Positions 14,185-28,016 are shown, counted from the stretch's first letter. The stretch is DNA of 64,000 bases from Rotaria macrura (GCA_900239685.1 OENT01000717.1:18392-82391), one strand, 5' to 3'. Translations and numbers: made by a program. Notes: generated from the letters alone by a model not told the origin.

Positions 14185-16263
14185 CACATCCTGCCTAATA
14201 TTCATTCAAATGGAAGACATAAATTTCAAGTACTATTATTAGTTTTAGCATATTTCAAGGTAGGAATACGAGCTAAAACTCCTCGAGAGTAGATTACATT
14301 CCTATTTGATACATATGAGCGAAATTTGCCATTGTCTCAAGGGAACAATAGAGTATGTTATTTAATATAGAATATTTATAGCGCGATTACTCTTTATAAC
14401 TGAAGCAACGTGTCACCAGGGTCATGATTAGTTTAATTATTTCAAGAGCGATAAAGGAAAACTAATGACCCGTAAGAGATTCGTAAACCATATTCTAAAC
14501 TAACAAACAAAGTTTGGCATATCTACCATTAAAAGAATATTGCAACACTGAAGGTAGGAAAATATATCCGTATTTATATCAATCGAAGCTACTTGAGATT
14601 ATTAGTAGAAAGCGATCGATTGAAATAAATCAGAATCTATTCTGTTTGTTTTTCATTCGAAGATGTTGCTTGATTCATTGTCATTTTCATAAAAATGAAT
14701 ATGTCATATCGGCACACTGCCCGCATTCGAGGACGTTTCTCAGAATATATCCTGCTATCGAATAGCAGTTGCATTGTTTTGATTTCAGAAATCATGGACT
14801 TTTGTCCTAAGTCGAAGAACGACCTGATTGTATAGCTATTTATGTATGAATGACCGATACAAATCGATTTTTTTGTGTTATTTTAGTTTTATTTTTTTTA
14901 TCAGACGAAAGAGCGAGGAGCTAAAAGATAATTTTGTTTTCTTACGCCTCGTACAGTGTTTGTACTATTATTTTTGACTTATTTTTGTTGCTTTTTTGGA
15001 TACCTAATCAGAAGAATATTGACGAAAATGCAAGAAAATAGAACCATGGAAATAGAAGTGCCCACGTTAAAACAAATCATGAGATTATGAGTTCTTTTTT
15101 CTTTCTTTCCACTCCTCTGTTTTTTTTCTATAAATTCTTGACATTTTTCTTCTGCTCTTGCTTCTTTCTTTTTGTCTAAAAAATATTTTGATTGAGAAAA
15201 AGGATGAAGAAAGCAAGAGAGAGAGAGAGAGATACACACACACAGCTGATTACTTACTTTAAACAGGCTCTATGTAGTTTGAAGCCCCAAGAATGACTTT
15301 GCATCATAAGAAAAGATGAAATGAATTAAGAGAGACACAGAGAATATTGTATAAAAAGGGATTTCTAGAAAACACAAAAAAGACCCCCACAAGTAAGCTA
15401 TGTTCAAGCATAGTACGCAGACATAAAATAGACTTTATCCGCTCACATCGAAGACCATAGAAGCCTTGTTTTCTTTCATGATTGATGAGTGCAATTTTAC
15501 ATATTGATCCACTTGAAAACGAAGAGGTTCATTGCTTCGACTCTCTTTCAAGTCGATGGATTATTTGGCGACGTTACGCTTTTATTATTTTTTTTTTCGT
15601 TTTCTTCCTTTTTTTTTAATATAAATACATCTATTCCCATTTTCCGTTCATTTGAATTAGTGGATGTAACCTTGGCAATTGTTTTTTGAATTCTTATGAA
15701 CTCGATATCCAGAACTGTTTAATTTTCTTCATCTATTAAGATTTTAAGATCGATATTGATCTGAGTAATGCTATAGATGAATGTTGCTTTTATTAACTTA
15801 TAGAACAGATAACTGCTATATGTTTATGCCCTGTTTATTGAAAATGTCTCTATTTATGAGTATTACTGTTAGGCAATGATTAACCTATTGGCATGGAATA
15901 CTTGTGTCTTGTTCTGTTGTCATTGGATCAATTCAAGAGAAAATAGCCTGATTCATTTGAAGATTATATTTTTACTGTATTTATCGAAGAACCACACTCA
16001 AAAATACAAATGTTCGGAGAGGTTCTTCTCTCTCTCCCTCTCTCCAGTTTTTCTTCTTTTTCAATAATCTCATTTGACATTGATAAATAGTTGTATATGC
16101 ATTTTACATGGAATATTTATTGTTTAGATTAAAATCATCTGTGTGTAACACATTGTCGAACGACGTTATCATCAGTTCAAGAGTCTGGCTCCTACACTGA
16201 TTTGTGTTCCCATGTAAGTTAAAGATGTCAATTAATCTCGAAATACAAGATCTCTTTTCCTAG

Positions 16264-17719
16264 ATCTTTGTCGTGTCGTGTGTTGTATCTGGTGTTTGTC
16301 TTACTTCTGTTTTTGGTATCGAGGCCTAAGCATCAATGCTTAGGCCTCGTTCCGATGCCACCAGACGGTACTAGTAATACCGAATGCATACCAGCTGATA
16401 TTAAACTTTATACATGGTCAGGACCCGGTTTTAAATCAGGTGAATGTTGGCATCAAGGGCATCGTTTCATAAATGGGGCTACATGGGGTCGATTAGATAT
16501 ACCAGGTTCTCCATATTGTGTTTGTGAAGAAGGCAATATACGTATATTCTACAGTCAGCTAGCACCGAAGAAACCTGTCACTGCTGATTCGTTAACTTTA
16601 CTTCGCATAGATCATGGTTCGTCTCCAACATCAAATGACTTAGCTAAATGGCCCATTCCAAATGTACCTGTTGTAAGACAAAGAACCTTGGTTTGTTCAG
16701 TCAATCATCTTAATCTTCGTGTACGATCAAGAGATGGTTGTATTGGCTGTAAATGTTCAAACGGCGGGCATTGGCTATGTAGAAAACCACCGCTATTAAA
16801 ACGAAATCGAACATTAAATCTACGACAAAGAACTAGTCAGCAACAGCAGCAAACATCAAAGTAATAATTGATAATATTAATAAATATAAATTTCATTTCG
16901 ACTACGACACGGAAACGACGACGTGACTAGAAATGTCGTTTCATGACTTCCGATCTGAAAAGAAAAACAAAACTCAATAAAAATCTCTCGTTTCAATAGA
17001 CTCTGATTAATTGAATATTGACTTTAATAAATGCATGTTTTTCTTTCTTTTTCTTTCATAGAAATACTCGTTACTCGTATAAAGATTCATCGAATTCAAT
17101 TAGTGTTCAAAATCGTTTAGCTAAAACACGTATACGATCACAATGTCCAATAGGTACAAAGCCTAAATTTTGTATATTAATTGAACGTTTGCCATCATCA
17201 TCAAATACTAGTGAAAAATCTAGTCGCTATACTGAAATACCACGTGAAACATCATGGATTGATCGTGATACATGTATTCGATGTTCGTGTGGAATAAACG
17301 GACGTTTAACATGTGAAGTTCTTCACGCTACATGTAGTCATCCTTGTCTAATACAAAAAACACGTCCTATTTCAGTAATGTATTATTTTCCATCGGGTTC
17401 GAAATGGTTTCCACCACTCAATGAGAAATGTCGTTCGTGTACATGTGTCAATGGACAACGTAGATGTGTTAATTGCGATCAACTTCTTAAAATTGATATT
17501 AAAACTAATCTTTTTTTAACGAACAATAATGAACGAAATCCATCTGCTGTCGGCGAATATCGTTTCATACCATCAATAAAAACATCAAACAAGACAAAAC
17601 CATGTTTACTTAAAATAAATATTAGTTCTCATCGATTGATTCTGCCAGGACAACAAACATGGTTTGAAAATCGTTGTTATTTCTGTTCGAAAACGGGTGG
17701 CCAATTGATACACTGTTGA
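16264..17719 (+). CDS. Secreted cysteine-rich protein with VWC/FnI-like modules, 5' end unresolved
   Basis: Two exons, 16264-16860 and 17062-17719, joined in phase 2 (Lys codon split). The intron 16861-17061 begins GTAATA and ends TTTCTTTCATAG. The translation begins SLSCRV and continues with a strongly hydrophobic stretch (LYLVFVLLLFLV), read as a signal peptide. The mature part has spaced Cys clusters: CWHQGHRF..YCVCEEG; DGCIGCKCSNGGHWLC; DTCIRCSCGINGRLTC; EKCRSCTCVNGQRRC; and a last CYFCSKTGG..C. The CxxCxC...G...C pattern resembles von Willebrand type C or fibronectin type I modules, so an extracellular ligand-binding or matrix role is inferred. A Gln-rich linker precedes the intron. No in-frame ATG lies upstream in this exon; an acceptor (TTTTCCTAG) at 16263 implies an unseen first exon. 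AATAAA near 17914. No specific orthologue recognised. Confidence 0.75.
16320..16349 (+). repeat. Perfect 14-bp hairpin inside coding sequence
   Basis: CGAGGCCTAAGCAT, loop CA, ATGCTTAGGCCTCG. It encodes the residues just after the hydrophobic signal core (SRPKHQCLGLV). It is GC-rich in an AT-rich exon. Confidence 0.9.
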
Positions 17720-20700
17720 ATATTATCAATATTATTTCAGTATTGTATTCATTGCTCGACATAATAAGACAGTGGACTTAGTCATTTGAATATCTTTTTC
17801 TTGTCGTTTTTTTCTTATCTCTGATTAGTTCTTGTTTATTAGATTAGTACATGTGTATCGTTTTCTTCTATGTATAATGTATCGTAAAAGCAGACAATAT
17901 GAAATTTGAAATGATGAATAAACTAAAAATGTACGATAATTCGTGTCATAATTAAAAATATCACAAAATCATTTAATAACACAATAAGAATACCTGCAAA
18001 ACAACAGAGAACATTCGATAGAAACGATCAAGAAAGTTGATTGTAATAAATACATCTTGTTTGATACGCAACTATGTAGATTCTTATTTCAAAAAAACAA
18101 TATATTGTCTCTATTCATTACTTCATCAAACTCTACCAATAAAAATATTTATCTATTTAAAATTCTATTTTGATTTAAAAGTGTTTATCAAAGAAATGCT
18201 CACTGCGTGATATATGTTATTGGTTTGGCTAGGGATTATAGTTATCGATATCATTTCACAAGAAATCCTTGAATTTCTTCTCTTTGTGATGAAGAATCCC
18301 TGAGTCGTTAGACTTTACTTAATTATTTTATCGAAAGTCCATATTATCTACACTATTTCTCTGTTTGTGAACAGTTCACATTACAAAATATTTGTACTCG
18401 AGATTATTCTTCTATGTCAAATAAATCCTTGATAGTTGTTGTTCTTTTAACAAAAGCCTATCGAATGACTGAAAGCCAAATCGGATGAAACGATTCAATA
18501 ATAATCCAACAGTTGAAAAACGATATTCTATGAAATCGAATGCAGCAATAATTTTTTTATTAGAAAATTTTCTGTCAGTTCCCGTATTGAATTTTAAAAA
18601 TTCATACAAAAAAAAAGTGAACTTAATTATAAAAATTTTAACTTTTCGTGGTAATCGAAACGAAGAATAAGATTTCGATCAGAGTAGTTGTTTATTTGAT
18701 TAAGAAAAAGAGCATTGAAATTTAATACGTCTGTTGTTTTTCAAGCTTATGTTGTTTGCGCTCAAAACATTGACTAAAATCTGCAGTATTATCAAAAAAA
18801 ACATATCAATAATTACTATTGATTGAAAAGGAAAGGAAAACTTATAATGGACAATTGTTATTTTATCTTTCTTTTCTTCTATCTCGTATTTTATCAATCA
18901 GAATTTACGTGATGTTTTAATGGCAAAGTTGAGAAAAGGAAAATTAAAGATTAAAAATAAAAATAAATAGATCAGCATCTTTAGTTGTACGGTATGCTTG
19001 CATGTAATTTTGCCAATCTTTCTTTTGTGTAATTATTTTAGTATATTCTCATACATTACCAATTAGTAATAGAGTAAAATAAACAAATCAACTATCGACA
19101 CATAATAAAAATACATATAAAAATATATCAAAAAATGAAAATTTGTAAACGATGAAGCATTTGTCTTTTCTAGTGTCATCATGGGTGTATAAATCGTTGA
19201 TTAATAACGAATCTTGACTATTAATATGCTACTATATCGATTTATTATTCGACATATTGATGATGATTTGAACAAGAGCATTTCTATTTATCATAGGTAA
19301 TAAAAAAAAGTATATTTTTATATGATGAAACATATATGTTTATGCAGTAGTACGAATTTATATCATTAAAAGATTTCTTCATGAATATCGTTCATCTATT
19401 TTTCTAAACTATCACTATTTCTTAATGGAAGATTGTACCATCTAATATTTAACAAAAAATCTTTTCTCACATTTCTACTAAGATTATTTCTTGATGTTGT
19501 TTTTTTTAATAAATCGTTGAAAATTCGGTGTCTTGTTTCATCACTATTAGTTAATTTAAGAGTTTCTATACTATTCATCAATAATTAGTTACCGACTCTG
19601 ATGATCGTATAACAAATCAAAATCTCAGAGTTAAAATAAAACTTGAGCAAACCTATTCGGGTGTGATTTACTTGTAAAATGATATCTACTTTCATTCGAA
19701 GTTTTCGTTCATACTACATATCATTAATCCTTGTGGTTCATCAGAAATCTTCAGGAATATGTCGCCATACTCTAAAACCATCGTCGACTATTATTGTCGA
19801 ATAGTTACGTAGCAATGCTATAATTCCATTTTTAATGTCATTGAAAATTAATGCAACAAGATTATTTCCTTCGAAGATTCACGAATAAGAAGAGTTCAAT
19901 ACATGCATATCGGATCAAATAAATCATGTCAGCCAATGACTATCAATCAAGCTAGACGTCGGAATATTTGATGGAACATTAATGAAATTGAGATCAATCT
20001 AGACGTGTAATCTGCAATCTTAATAGAACTATTAGTTTTATATTGAAATAATCGTCCGATTTGAATAGTTTGAGAAGTTACTCATTTGCTTTCAATTATT
20101 CTTTCGACGGAAGTAATTTTCATCAGATTCGATTATTTTCATCTAGCTTATTTGCTACAGAATTTTCGATTTTTCTTCAGGTCTTCATTTCTTTGTAATA
20201 TCTATGCGTTGGTTTTATTCAATACGCCAACTTATGGGATTTTGATGATAAATCTTTTCTGCACACTATTAAAAACTAAACATTTTATTTATGGTTCATA
20301 ATTGTGTTCATCCGTAGCATATTGAGATACAATTCTGAAGTATGGCATAAGTATAAATGTCATTCGTAAATAAACTAAATAGAGTGAGTTTTTTGTTATA
20401 TTTTCTTTAAGGCCATATGGTATTAGAATTAAACGTAGTTTGTCTTTTGTATTATACATATAAAATTAATTGTTACTATCAAACTTCTGGCAAAGAATAA
20501 TATTCTTTTCAAGTCATGGATATTGTTTACTAAGACAAAGAAGAAAATCGAATCGAATAGATTACCTTCTACACTGAAGAAATAAGACATTCATCAATAC
20601 ATTGTAGTGATTCACTGTATTTTAGTATTCTGATTGTTTTAGTCATACATCAATCTATTCATACGACAGGCTTATATATTGTGCTTGAAATCGATTTTAT

Positions 20701-21306
20701 AACCATACAACGCTTTCTATGAATTAGAAGAAGTAAATTGATAAATTGTTGAGCATTATGAGCAATGATAATGAGAGAATGCGATGTTGTTGTTTTAGAA
20801 AAGAAAAATTCTTGATGACAAGAAAACTTCACACTATTGTTTAAGTACATATAAATTATTTCGATATTTACAGCATATCATTTAAAGTCTTATTTGATTA
20901 ACTTATTTACAATTTTTTTATATTTTTTATCAAGAATATTATCGTAATATTGTTAACAAAAAACGATGATGTGCTTTTAGAAGCAAAGCGGAATATGAAC
21001 TTATAGTTGGTAATAATTATTAAAAAACGTAGAGCAACCAGTTAACGCACGAATAGACTGGATTTGATAAATTAATTATAATGAATTTGTTTTTAACTTC
21101 TTCATCAACGAAGAAAATAACATTTTTTCCAAGGACAACGAGTTCATCGTTTGCACGTACAAAATGTACAATCCTTTTATTTTTAAAAAAAGAAAATAAT
21201 TTTTTATTCATGTATTCAATGGGTTGATGTTTATTGATGAATAAAATACTTGTTTCAATTTGGATATTAAAAAAAGAGATCATCAAATCGAATACGACCG
21301 ACATAT
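17720..21306. other. Non-genic stretch, about 3.6 kb
   Basis: 3' flank of the secreted protein (polyA hexamer near 17914) followed by AT-rich DNA. The last ~300 bp are probably the 3' UTR of the minus-strand gene ending at 21307. Short open frames show no domain. No RNA gene or mobile element seen. Confidence 0.6.
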
Positions 21307-21649
21307 TCAACCCATGAATTCTCGTGGATCACCTTTTACGATAGTTTTAGTTCGTGGATCGAATAGAATTGAACCATAGTGTTTTACCCCATCATTCATA
21401 TCAAACGGAAGGAGAGCACGCTCATATCGATCAAGATAACTTGGTCGATAAATACGTTCTTTATAGAAATAATTTGGAGGAGGAAAGTTTTCGTCTTGTT
21501 CCTCATCGAACCGTCGATCAATGTATCGCGAACTAGATGAAATCAAATTATAATGAAAGTAACAGAGAAATATTAAAATAACATTAAACTCACTTAATTA
21601 AAATACCCGATGTCAAAAGACATAGACAAGAGACATAAACCGGCATCAT
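21307..21649 (-). CDS. NDUFA1: NDUFA1 (MWFE)-like complex I accessory subunit, with C-terminal extension
   Basis: Two exons on the minus strand: 21649-21594 (ATG ATG CCG start, donor GTGAGT) and 21532-21307 (acceptor TTTCATCTAG), joined in phase 2; 93 aa. Residues 4-18 form one membrane helix (VYVSCLCLLTSGILI), followed by a charged segment RYIDRRFDEE. The following block KERIYRPSYLDRY lines up with my recollection of the NDUFA1 segment ERxxRxSxxDRY, and spacing from the helix is similar. NDUFA1 is a roughly 70-aa single-pass inner-membrane subunit needed for complex I assembly; here about 25 extra residues follow (ending GDPREFMG). NDUFB1, which also has a YLDRKxDE motif after its helix, is the main alternative. 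The function rests on this short match, so moderate confidence; the gene structure itself is more secure. Confidence 0.5.
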
Positions 21650-24600
21650 GTTGCTTGTTAGCGTGTATGTATGTATTTATTTATGGGTTCTTATTTGTAA
21701 AATGGAGAAAGTTTTTCTTCTTGCTTGATGGTATATTGGTGTAGGCGAAAGGATGAGACGTCTATTGTCAATAAACCATGGCAGCAAGAGATGCTGAGAC
21801 TAGAAAATGATGTCGACGTCAAATGGTATTAACTTGAAACAGGTATGTGCTTGATTGAGCTGAAAATATATGATAATAACGATGATTTCTTTCTACCCTT
21901 AACTGATTGCAATCAATTATAATCATGTATGATTATTCTATTATATTCCATTGATTTCCAAATCATGCGTCATATTATTTTATGATATAAACAAAGCATC
22001 AATATGATATTTTCTATCCTGATGTATACTTCAAACAATTATTGTTTAAAGTCTTTCTGTGTTTGTAGATTTTTTAAAATTCACAGACATTGTAATAAAT
22101 CAATGCGTTTAAGCAGGTTGTCAAGTGCATTATTTCATAACACGAATGTTGCATATATTATCGATCTATGAATTCATGAAATCGATGGGCATCTGTATCG
22201 TTAATATTTGCTTGTTGTCAAAACAATTATACATGGAGATTTATCGCAATTTTATTTTAGGTCAACAATCTTTTCTATTCATGAATAATTATATCAAACA
22301 AGCATATAAAGCATCATGAGTCTTCGAAGTGGAAGAAACAGTTCTTGAGAATTAATGCGAAAAGAAACAAATGAAAAATGAAATGCATGCTTCAGATTGA
22401 GTGACAACATCTTATTTATTCACTAAGAATGCCTTTGTTCTTGTTATGCGGTACATGGTAAATTTCTAAAAATAATAAAAATTACTAAAAGAGAAAATTG
22501 TTCTTGTCATTTTCTGTTTTATTCAAATGCCTACATATATCTTATATATTACTCAATTCGGACAACACTGATGGCTATTGTGCACAACGTAATTATTAGT
22601 CCTCTTTCAAATGGCATAGTTTTTATTTGAATCAGTTAAAATTCATGAAAATATAACAGCGATTATCAATAGTGTGGTAGTTCATGATTTTTGTTTGATT
22701 CATCACATATGTCAGTTGAGTACTTGTAAAAAGAACATTTCATATCAAGAACGTTTGCCAAAAAACAAGCCATGTTAGATTGTCATCAACTAAAGTGCAA
22801 GGAAGATTAATTCATTCTGAAAACTGAATAACACTTTTATAGAACTATAATATTCAAGTAAAAATATTTTCTATCTTCATGGACTGCAACAATACAATAA
22901 ATATTTATGAGTGAATATTAAAAATATGATCATGATGAAAGAGAGGATTTTGTGATAGCTCTACTTTAGAAAATGTTTTTCGTCTATAAAAAGTTTCAAC
23001 ATTCTACGAACAGAAATTGTACTAAACCGAGATTCTTCTAGTAAAAGATGTGTAACGTACCACCCGATCAGTATATATTGAGAAATTAATATTTATTATT
23101 TGTGTTTTCCAAAACAAGTATTTTCATTGAATTCGATCTTTCACTTATGAGAGATGTAATGTACTATGACATGTATTCTTATTGATGAAGTTAAGTAGCT
23201 CGAAAGATTTATTATAACTAAGTACTAGATCTAATAACTGGCGTTGCTTCATACATAGTATATCTGTTATCTAAAATGTGAGAAGTTGCTTTTTCTTTGA
23301 AGTCAGTAGAGATATGAATATTAGTTTGGTTCGAGGTTTTGAAACTTGTTTTTTTTTATCCATGATGAGCAGTTTCGATTGTTCACAAATCGAACACGCT
23401 TTGCAGAAAGAACTACTGTTTTAATTACTATAGCGTACATAATTATCAGTCAGCGATTTTCGGCTCATTCTACCCACATTGTATTTGACGTTTGCTGATT
23501 TCTACTATTTCTCATTTTATTGGAAATATATGTGCAGTTTTGTTCCTATGAGATGACAATCATCAACTTTCATGTTTGAACTTATAATCGATTATTCTCT
23601 CAACTTTATCAACATTAATTTAAATAAATTGTTGAAATTGCAATAAGAAATCATTTGCGGAAATCATTTTCTTACGTAAATATGAATAGACAATAGACTC
23701 TCAATAAAGCAAATCATCAAGAAAAAACAGTATATTAAGATAACCGATATTCTTATGGAAGATTATAATACATAGCGATGCAGTTCTAGTCGATAAAAAA
23801 AAAGCATAATCGGATTTCCATCGATACTTCTTTTAAAATGTACTGTTGAGTGTAGAAAGTATCGAAACATATATGTTCGTGGCAAAGATTCTTTTACGGA
23901 TACTTTTTATATAAACAGTCTGAAGATCAGTTATTTTTCTGCTTCATATCAAGACACATATATGTTCGTGTTCAGCAACTATTGTAGATAACAACGAGTG
24001 AAACATCTAAAGAGAGTTCTCACATGTAAATAGATAATGTGATAAACGACGATTGAAACCGATAAACATAGTTGTAAGGCAATTTTAAATTACGTCTCAA
24101 GATTTAGGTATTACCCCATTATTTTTCTTTCGTTCATGCCACGATGATAAAATCGTGCTGCTGGAAATATGGGGCCTAAAGCACCGTTATTCTTAAGAGT
24201 GATCGAATTCGCAGCAATGATCTGCTGACTGACTACATAAAACACTTGTAATATTATTTTTTGTCATGGTAAGTGTTATTCTTGGATGTTTAAGTCACGC
24301 AAAGAAAATACTTTGAAGGCATCATTGACATCTTCTCAAACTATTTCAAGGTTCAAATCAAAAATGATTTCTATTTCTTATTATGAACACGGACATTGAG
24401 AGCATACCGAAAAACGAATTTTTTGAAAACATTTTTTTAACATATTTTACGAAAGACTAAAGATTCAACTAAAAAAGACGAAGAGAATCAGTAAGTATTA
24501 ATAAATATTCATTAATACTTGCGAGATACATACAATCATTGCTATAGAAAATGATGAAGAAATGTAGAAAACGTCTTCTTTTAAGTGTTTTTAAACTGGG

Positions 24601-27600
24601 TAAGGAATTATGCAGTCAAGATCAAATTCGGACATCAAAGTATCTACCATTCAATAGTCAAAATAAAACCTGATTCATGTTGAAGATCGATTTTCTAATC
24701 AAGTAGAATGTTTGTAAACTTATTCTAAATGATAAAATACTGAGAAAGTATGAAAATTTGAAGAATATCATCTAGAATAGCACCTGCACACAATAGTTTA
24801 GTACTAATCGATGTATACTTGTTGCATTTGATACTTAACAAATTAAAGCATCTATTTCGACATTTCCACTTCATGTTTGTGATTGAAATTTCTTTTGACA
24901 ACAAAAAGTCTTATTGAATCCACCACACATACATGCAAGAGACATATGACCAATTTACTTCGATTGGTTTGGATCGAAATCAGCTCAAAACTAGCGCAGA
25001 TATTTCAGAAACTAAGAGAAAATTCAGTAATGTAAGAGTGTAACTCTATAGAAATTATCCATATATGAACTTTAGAAATCACCAGATCAACATATTGAGG
25101 TTCTTACTACTATGAACGACTTTCATAATAAAATTTCCTATATATGAGCATTATCGTATTTTTACATATCAAGAGTTAACTTCCGATTTCATTAGCAATA
25201 GATAGTAATATGTGTAAAGTGAAAAACATTTGTCCCATCAATCATGTTCAGAACGAATAAACTGTAATGTGCTAGAAGTAAAATCCCTCGAGAAGCAATC
25301 ACAATATTCATCGAACTGTAGATAGACTAATCACACATATTGATGAGCTAGAAAACAATCTTGGCAAAATAAAATCAGTATTTAGTATAGAATTTCGTTA
25401 TTGTCCTATTCATAGTTAGAGAGATAAAATCATTTTTTTGTATGTATTGATTTAACTCTGATTCAAACAAGTTCAATAAATCTATTGTTGTAAGGACAAA
25501 ACGTAAAGTATTCTAGTAGTCAAATTTAGAGATCATACAAATCCTCTGCACACTTTTAACATAGTCTTGGCTAATATAGTCATAAGAAACGTTTATTGTA
25601 GTTGAAAAATCTACCAAAACACTATGAACTGTAGTAATAAATGGCGAAAAATACTACGTTGATATTAAAAAATGAACTCTTTTGAGCATATTGACTCTGG
25701 CAGAATTGAAATTAGAGTGATATGGCTAAGGTATACTATACATTGGATCTCATACGTCAATGTTTGTTGTAAACTCGAAAAGTTCAAAAAATTTGTTCGT
25801 TTTTCGGAACATTGAAAAATCCAATCTACAAAGATATCAAGATGCGTCTCTCTAACAATACCGAGATAAAATAATCGAACTCAATCGTTGAAAATCCATA
25901 GCCTAGAGCTAATACATATAAATAAAATAGTACGTATTTCTTCAATCAAACACAACAATACTGATTATTTAAGCTATTCTTAAATTGATGATTTCCGTTT
26001 TGCTGAAATTAAAATGATATTCCTAATCATCATGATCTGGATTATGTAACCTATTCGATGTAAATTTGCTTTTCAATGAAAAACTTTTTCTGGAAATATT
26101 TCTAATTCATTTCAAACCATTCATTAGAATGCAAGGCAAACATGAAACCATATGGTACGGAATTTGAATTTATGACAAATTCACTTTCTTTAAAAATAAT
26201 GAATTTGTGGCAAAATAGTTATCTTTATGCTGAACGGGAAGAGAGAGGAAGTGTGGGTGAGGGGTAGACCATGTGCGAGGGACAAAATGTGGGTGATTTC
26301 TACCCCCTACTTACTCTCTCTCTCTCTCTCAGTAAGAGAGATGTGTCGTTTTCATATGTTTATGTCACTACACCACCATACCACCTATATCGAATACCGC
26401 TATTGAGGTGTAAGCGTTTTGAATTTTCAAAAAATCAAATTCCGCAAGAGATCAACCAATATGGCTGCAGTGCAAGATTTCAGGATAATATAAACATCAT
26501 AGAGATACACAACTATCAAAAGAACTTAGTGAAACAGAATGATAGTTAACTAATTAATTCACATTAGTTTATATGTCAGTCAAGTACTGAATAATATCTC
26601 ATATAATATATAATTTGTTTAAAATTTAAAGAATATTGATAGCGAAATCTGATTGCATTAGGATACATCTAGTGTTGTGTCTATTTAAATAATCAACAAT
26701 GAGATTCAATTTTATTTTTTGCATGATTCAAATAGTAACACTCTGGATTGTGTCTTATTTAGAGGATGGAAGAAATCTATGTTTTCATTAGTTTGATATT
26801 CTTTTTATCATCGAAAGATAAAGAAAGAACATGAATATTGTCTCTTTCTGTTGGCATTGGTATAAAAGTGATTCATTCAGTCATTTTACATAAAGAATCA
26901 CTAAATAAAGATGTTTGTAACGCTATGTTTACTGTTAGTTATCTTTTTTTTTTAAATAAAAATCTAAAGAATATTTTCTGTCGCATTATTCTGATAGAAA
27001 TTTAACATAGATGTCTGTAACATTAGACAACTGTTCTATTCACAGTTGATATTCCAATGATTCAAACGGCACATTGTTAGGCAATTTCTGTTTTTATCCA
27101 TTTCATAGTTTAATGAACTTTTCAGAGTAAAAAACTCTAGTTATAGTTACCGTGTTTAGATATGAATCATAATTGAAACAATAGATTTTAATTACGGTAT
27201 TATTTTTCATTTCTAAACAAAACTGATTCATCAGAAAATTCAGGAACAAGACGAGGGGAATGCATCAAAATCAAATACAATATTCAAAAATTAAGAGATG
27301 AAAATTGATTGAAGTACTGAGAAGTCAATACTCAATCAATATCTACCATGATCTCTTTCTTGTTTTCACAAGAAAAAAAAGAGCAAGGCGTAGTTAAAGG
27401 AAAATAACGTATTTTTCAACTCACCGCCTTACTTCTATGCTCGATCCATTAGCTGTATTTTGTAAACGAACCGATTGATCGTCTTTGATCTAAATATATT
27501 TCTAATGCTTATAAAAGGCTCTAGTTATAAATCTAATACTTTGCTATTTGATAGTAAATGAGTCAATTTTGATGTTGTTATAAAATTTACGTATATTTAT

Positions 27601-28016
27601 TAACTAATATAAGTCTGATTGATACGGTAACAAATACGAATTTCTTTCAACTTTTTGCGTCAACTTTTCAGGTTCGCCCCCAACTGGAACGATCGTCAGT
27701 TGGAAAAATTCGTCCGAGAAAAAAAAATTTCGCATTAGTACCACGAAGACCTAAAACCAAAATTTCGATTCACAATTCGTTCCGTCACTTTCGTCTCTAA
27801 TTACTCATTGAAGAGATATTATTGAGTTTATTTATTTATGCGAAAAATCATCTAACAATCACTTTATTCGAAGAAATTTGAACAATGGTGAAAAAAGAGC
27901 ATAACATTAAATAAACCATTACTTAGTAGTATAATCCATCATGCAATTATTTTAACAGATATTTGTTATTAGTTTTGTTCATATACATAACATAATAGTT
28001 ATTTCAAAATAAAAAA
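21650..28016. other. Non-genic stretch, about 6.4 kb
   Basis: Uniformly AT-rich with stops in all frames. One (TC)n tract near 26310-26331 lies between G-rich words (gtgtgggtgagggg). A 15-bp direct repeat ACATATATGTTCGTG occurs near 23868 and 23957. No gene, RNA or element I can defend. Confidence 0.6.
26310..26331 (+). repeat. (TC)n microsatellite
   Basis: CTCTCTCTCTCT run flanked by G-rich tgtgggt words upstream. Confidence 0.85.

Larger units (their letters stand above)
7422..16263. other. Non-genic stretch, about 8.8 kb
   Basis: AT-rich DNA downstream of CFAP92. A polyadenylation hexamer AATAAA lies near 7490. Open frames here are short and TTG/GTG-started, with no recognisable domain. 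Simple repeats seen: TTTTC repeats at about 7934-7960, (GA)n near 8384-8401, a TA palindrome at 9831-9862, TA tracts at 13434-13498, a CA/TA/TG tract at 14127-14184, (GA)(CA) near 15218-15243 and (CT)n near 16028-16046. I support no gene. A first exon of the secreted protein at 16264 may lie in the last kilobase. Confidence 0.6.

Noticed and set aside
19585..19640. CTGATGA word as hammerhead ribozyme core
   Set aside because: No GAAA box and flanking stems in the right positions.
21020..21310. 96-codon minus-strand frame overlapping the stop of the NDUFA1-like gene
   Set aside because: AT-biased hydrophobic composition; more likely 3' UTR.
24130..24240. Possible C/D-box snoRNA (GATGAT..CTGA, hairpin CACGAT/ATCGTG)
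   Set aside because: Box C is imperfect and no terminal stem could be paired; more GC than its surroundings but not enough.
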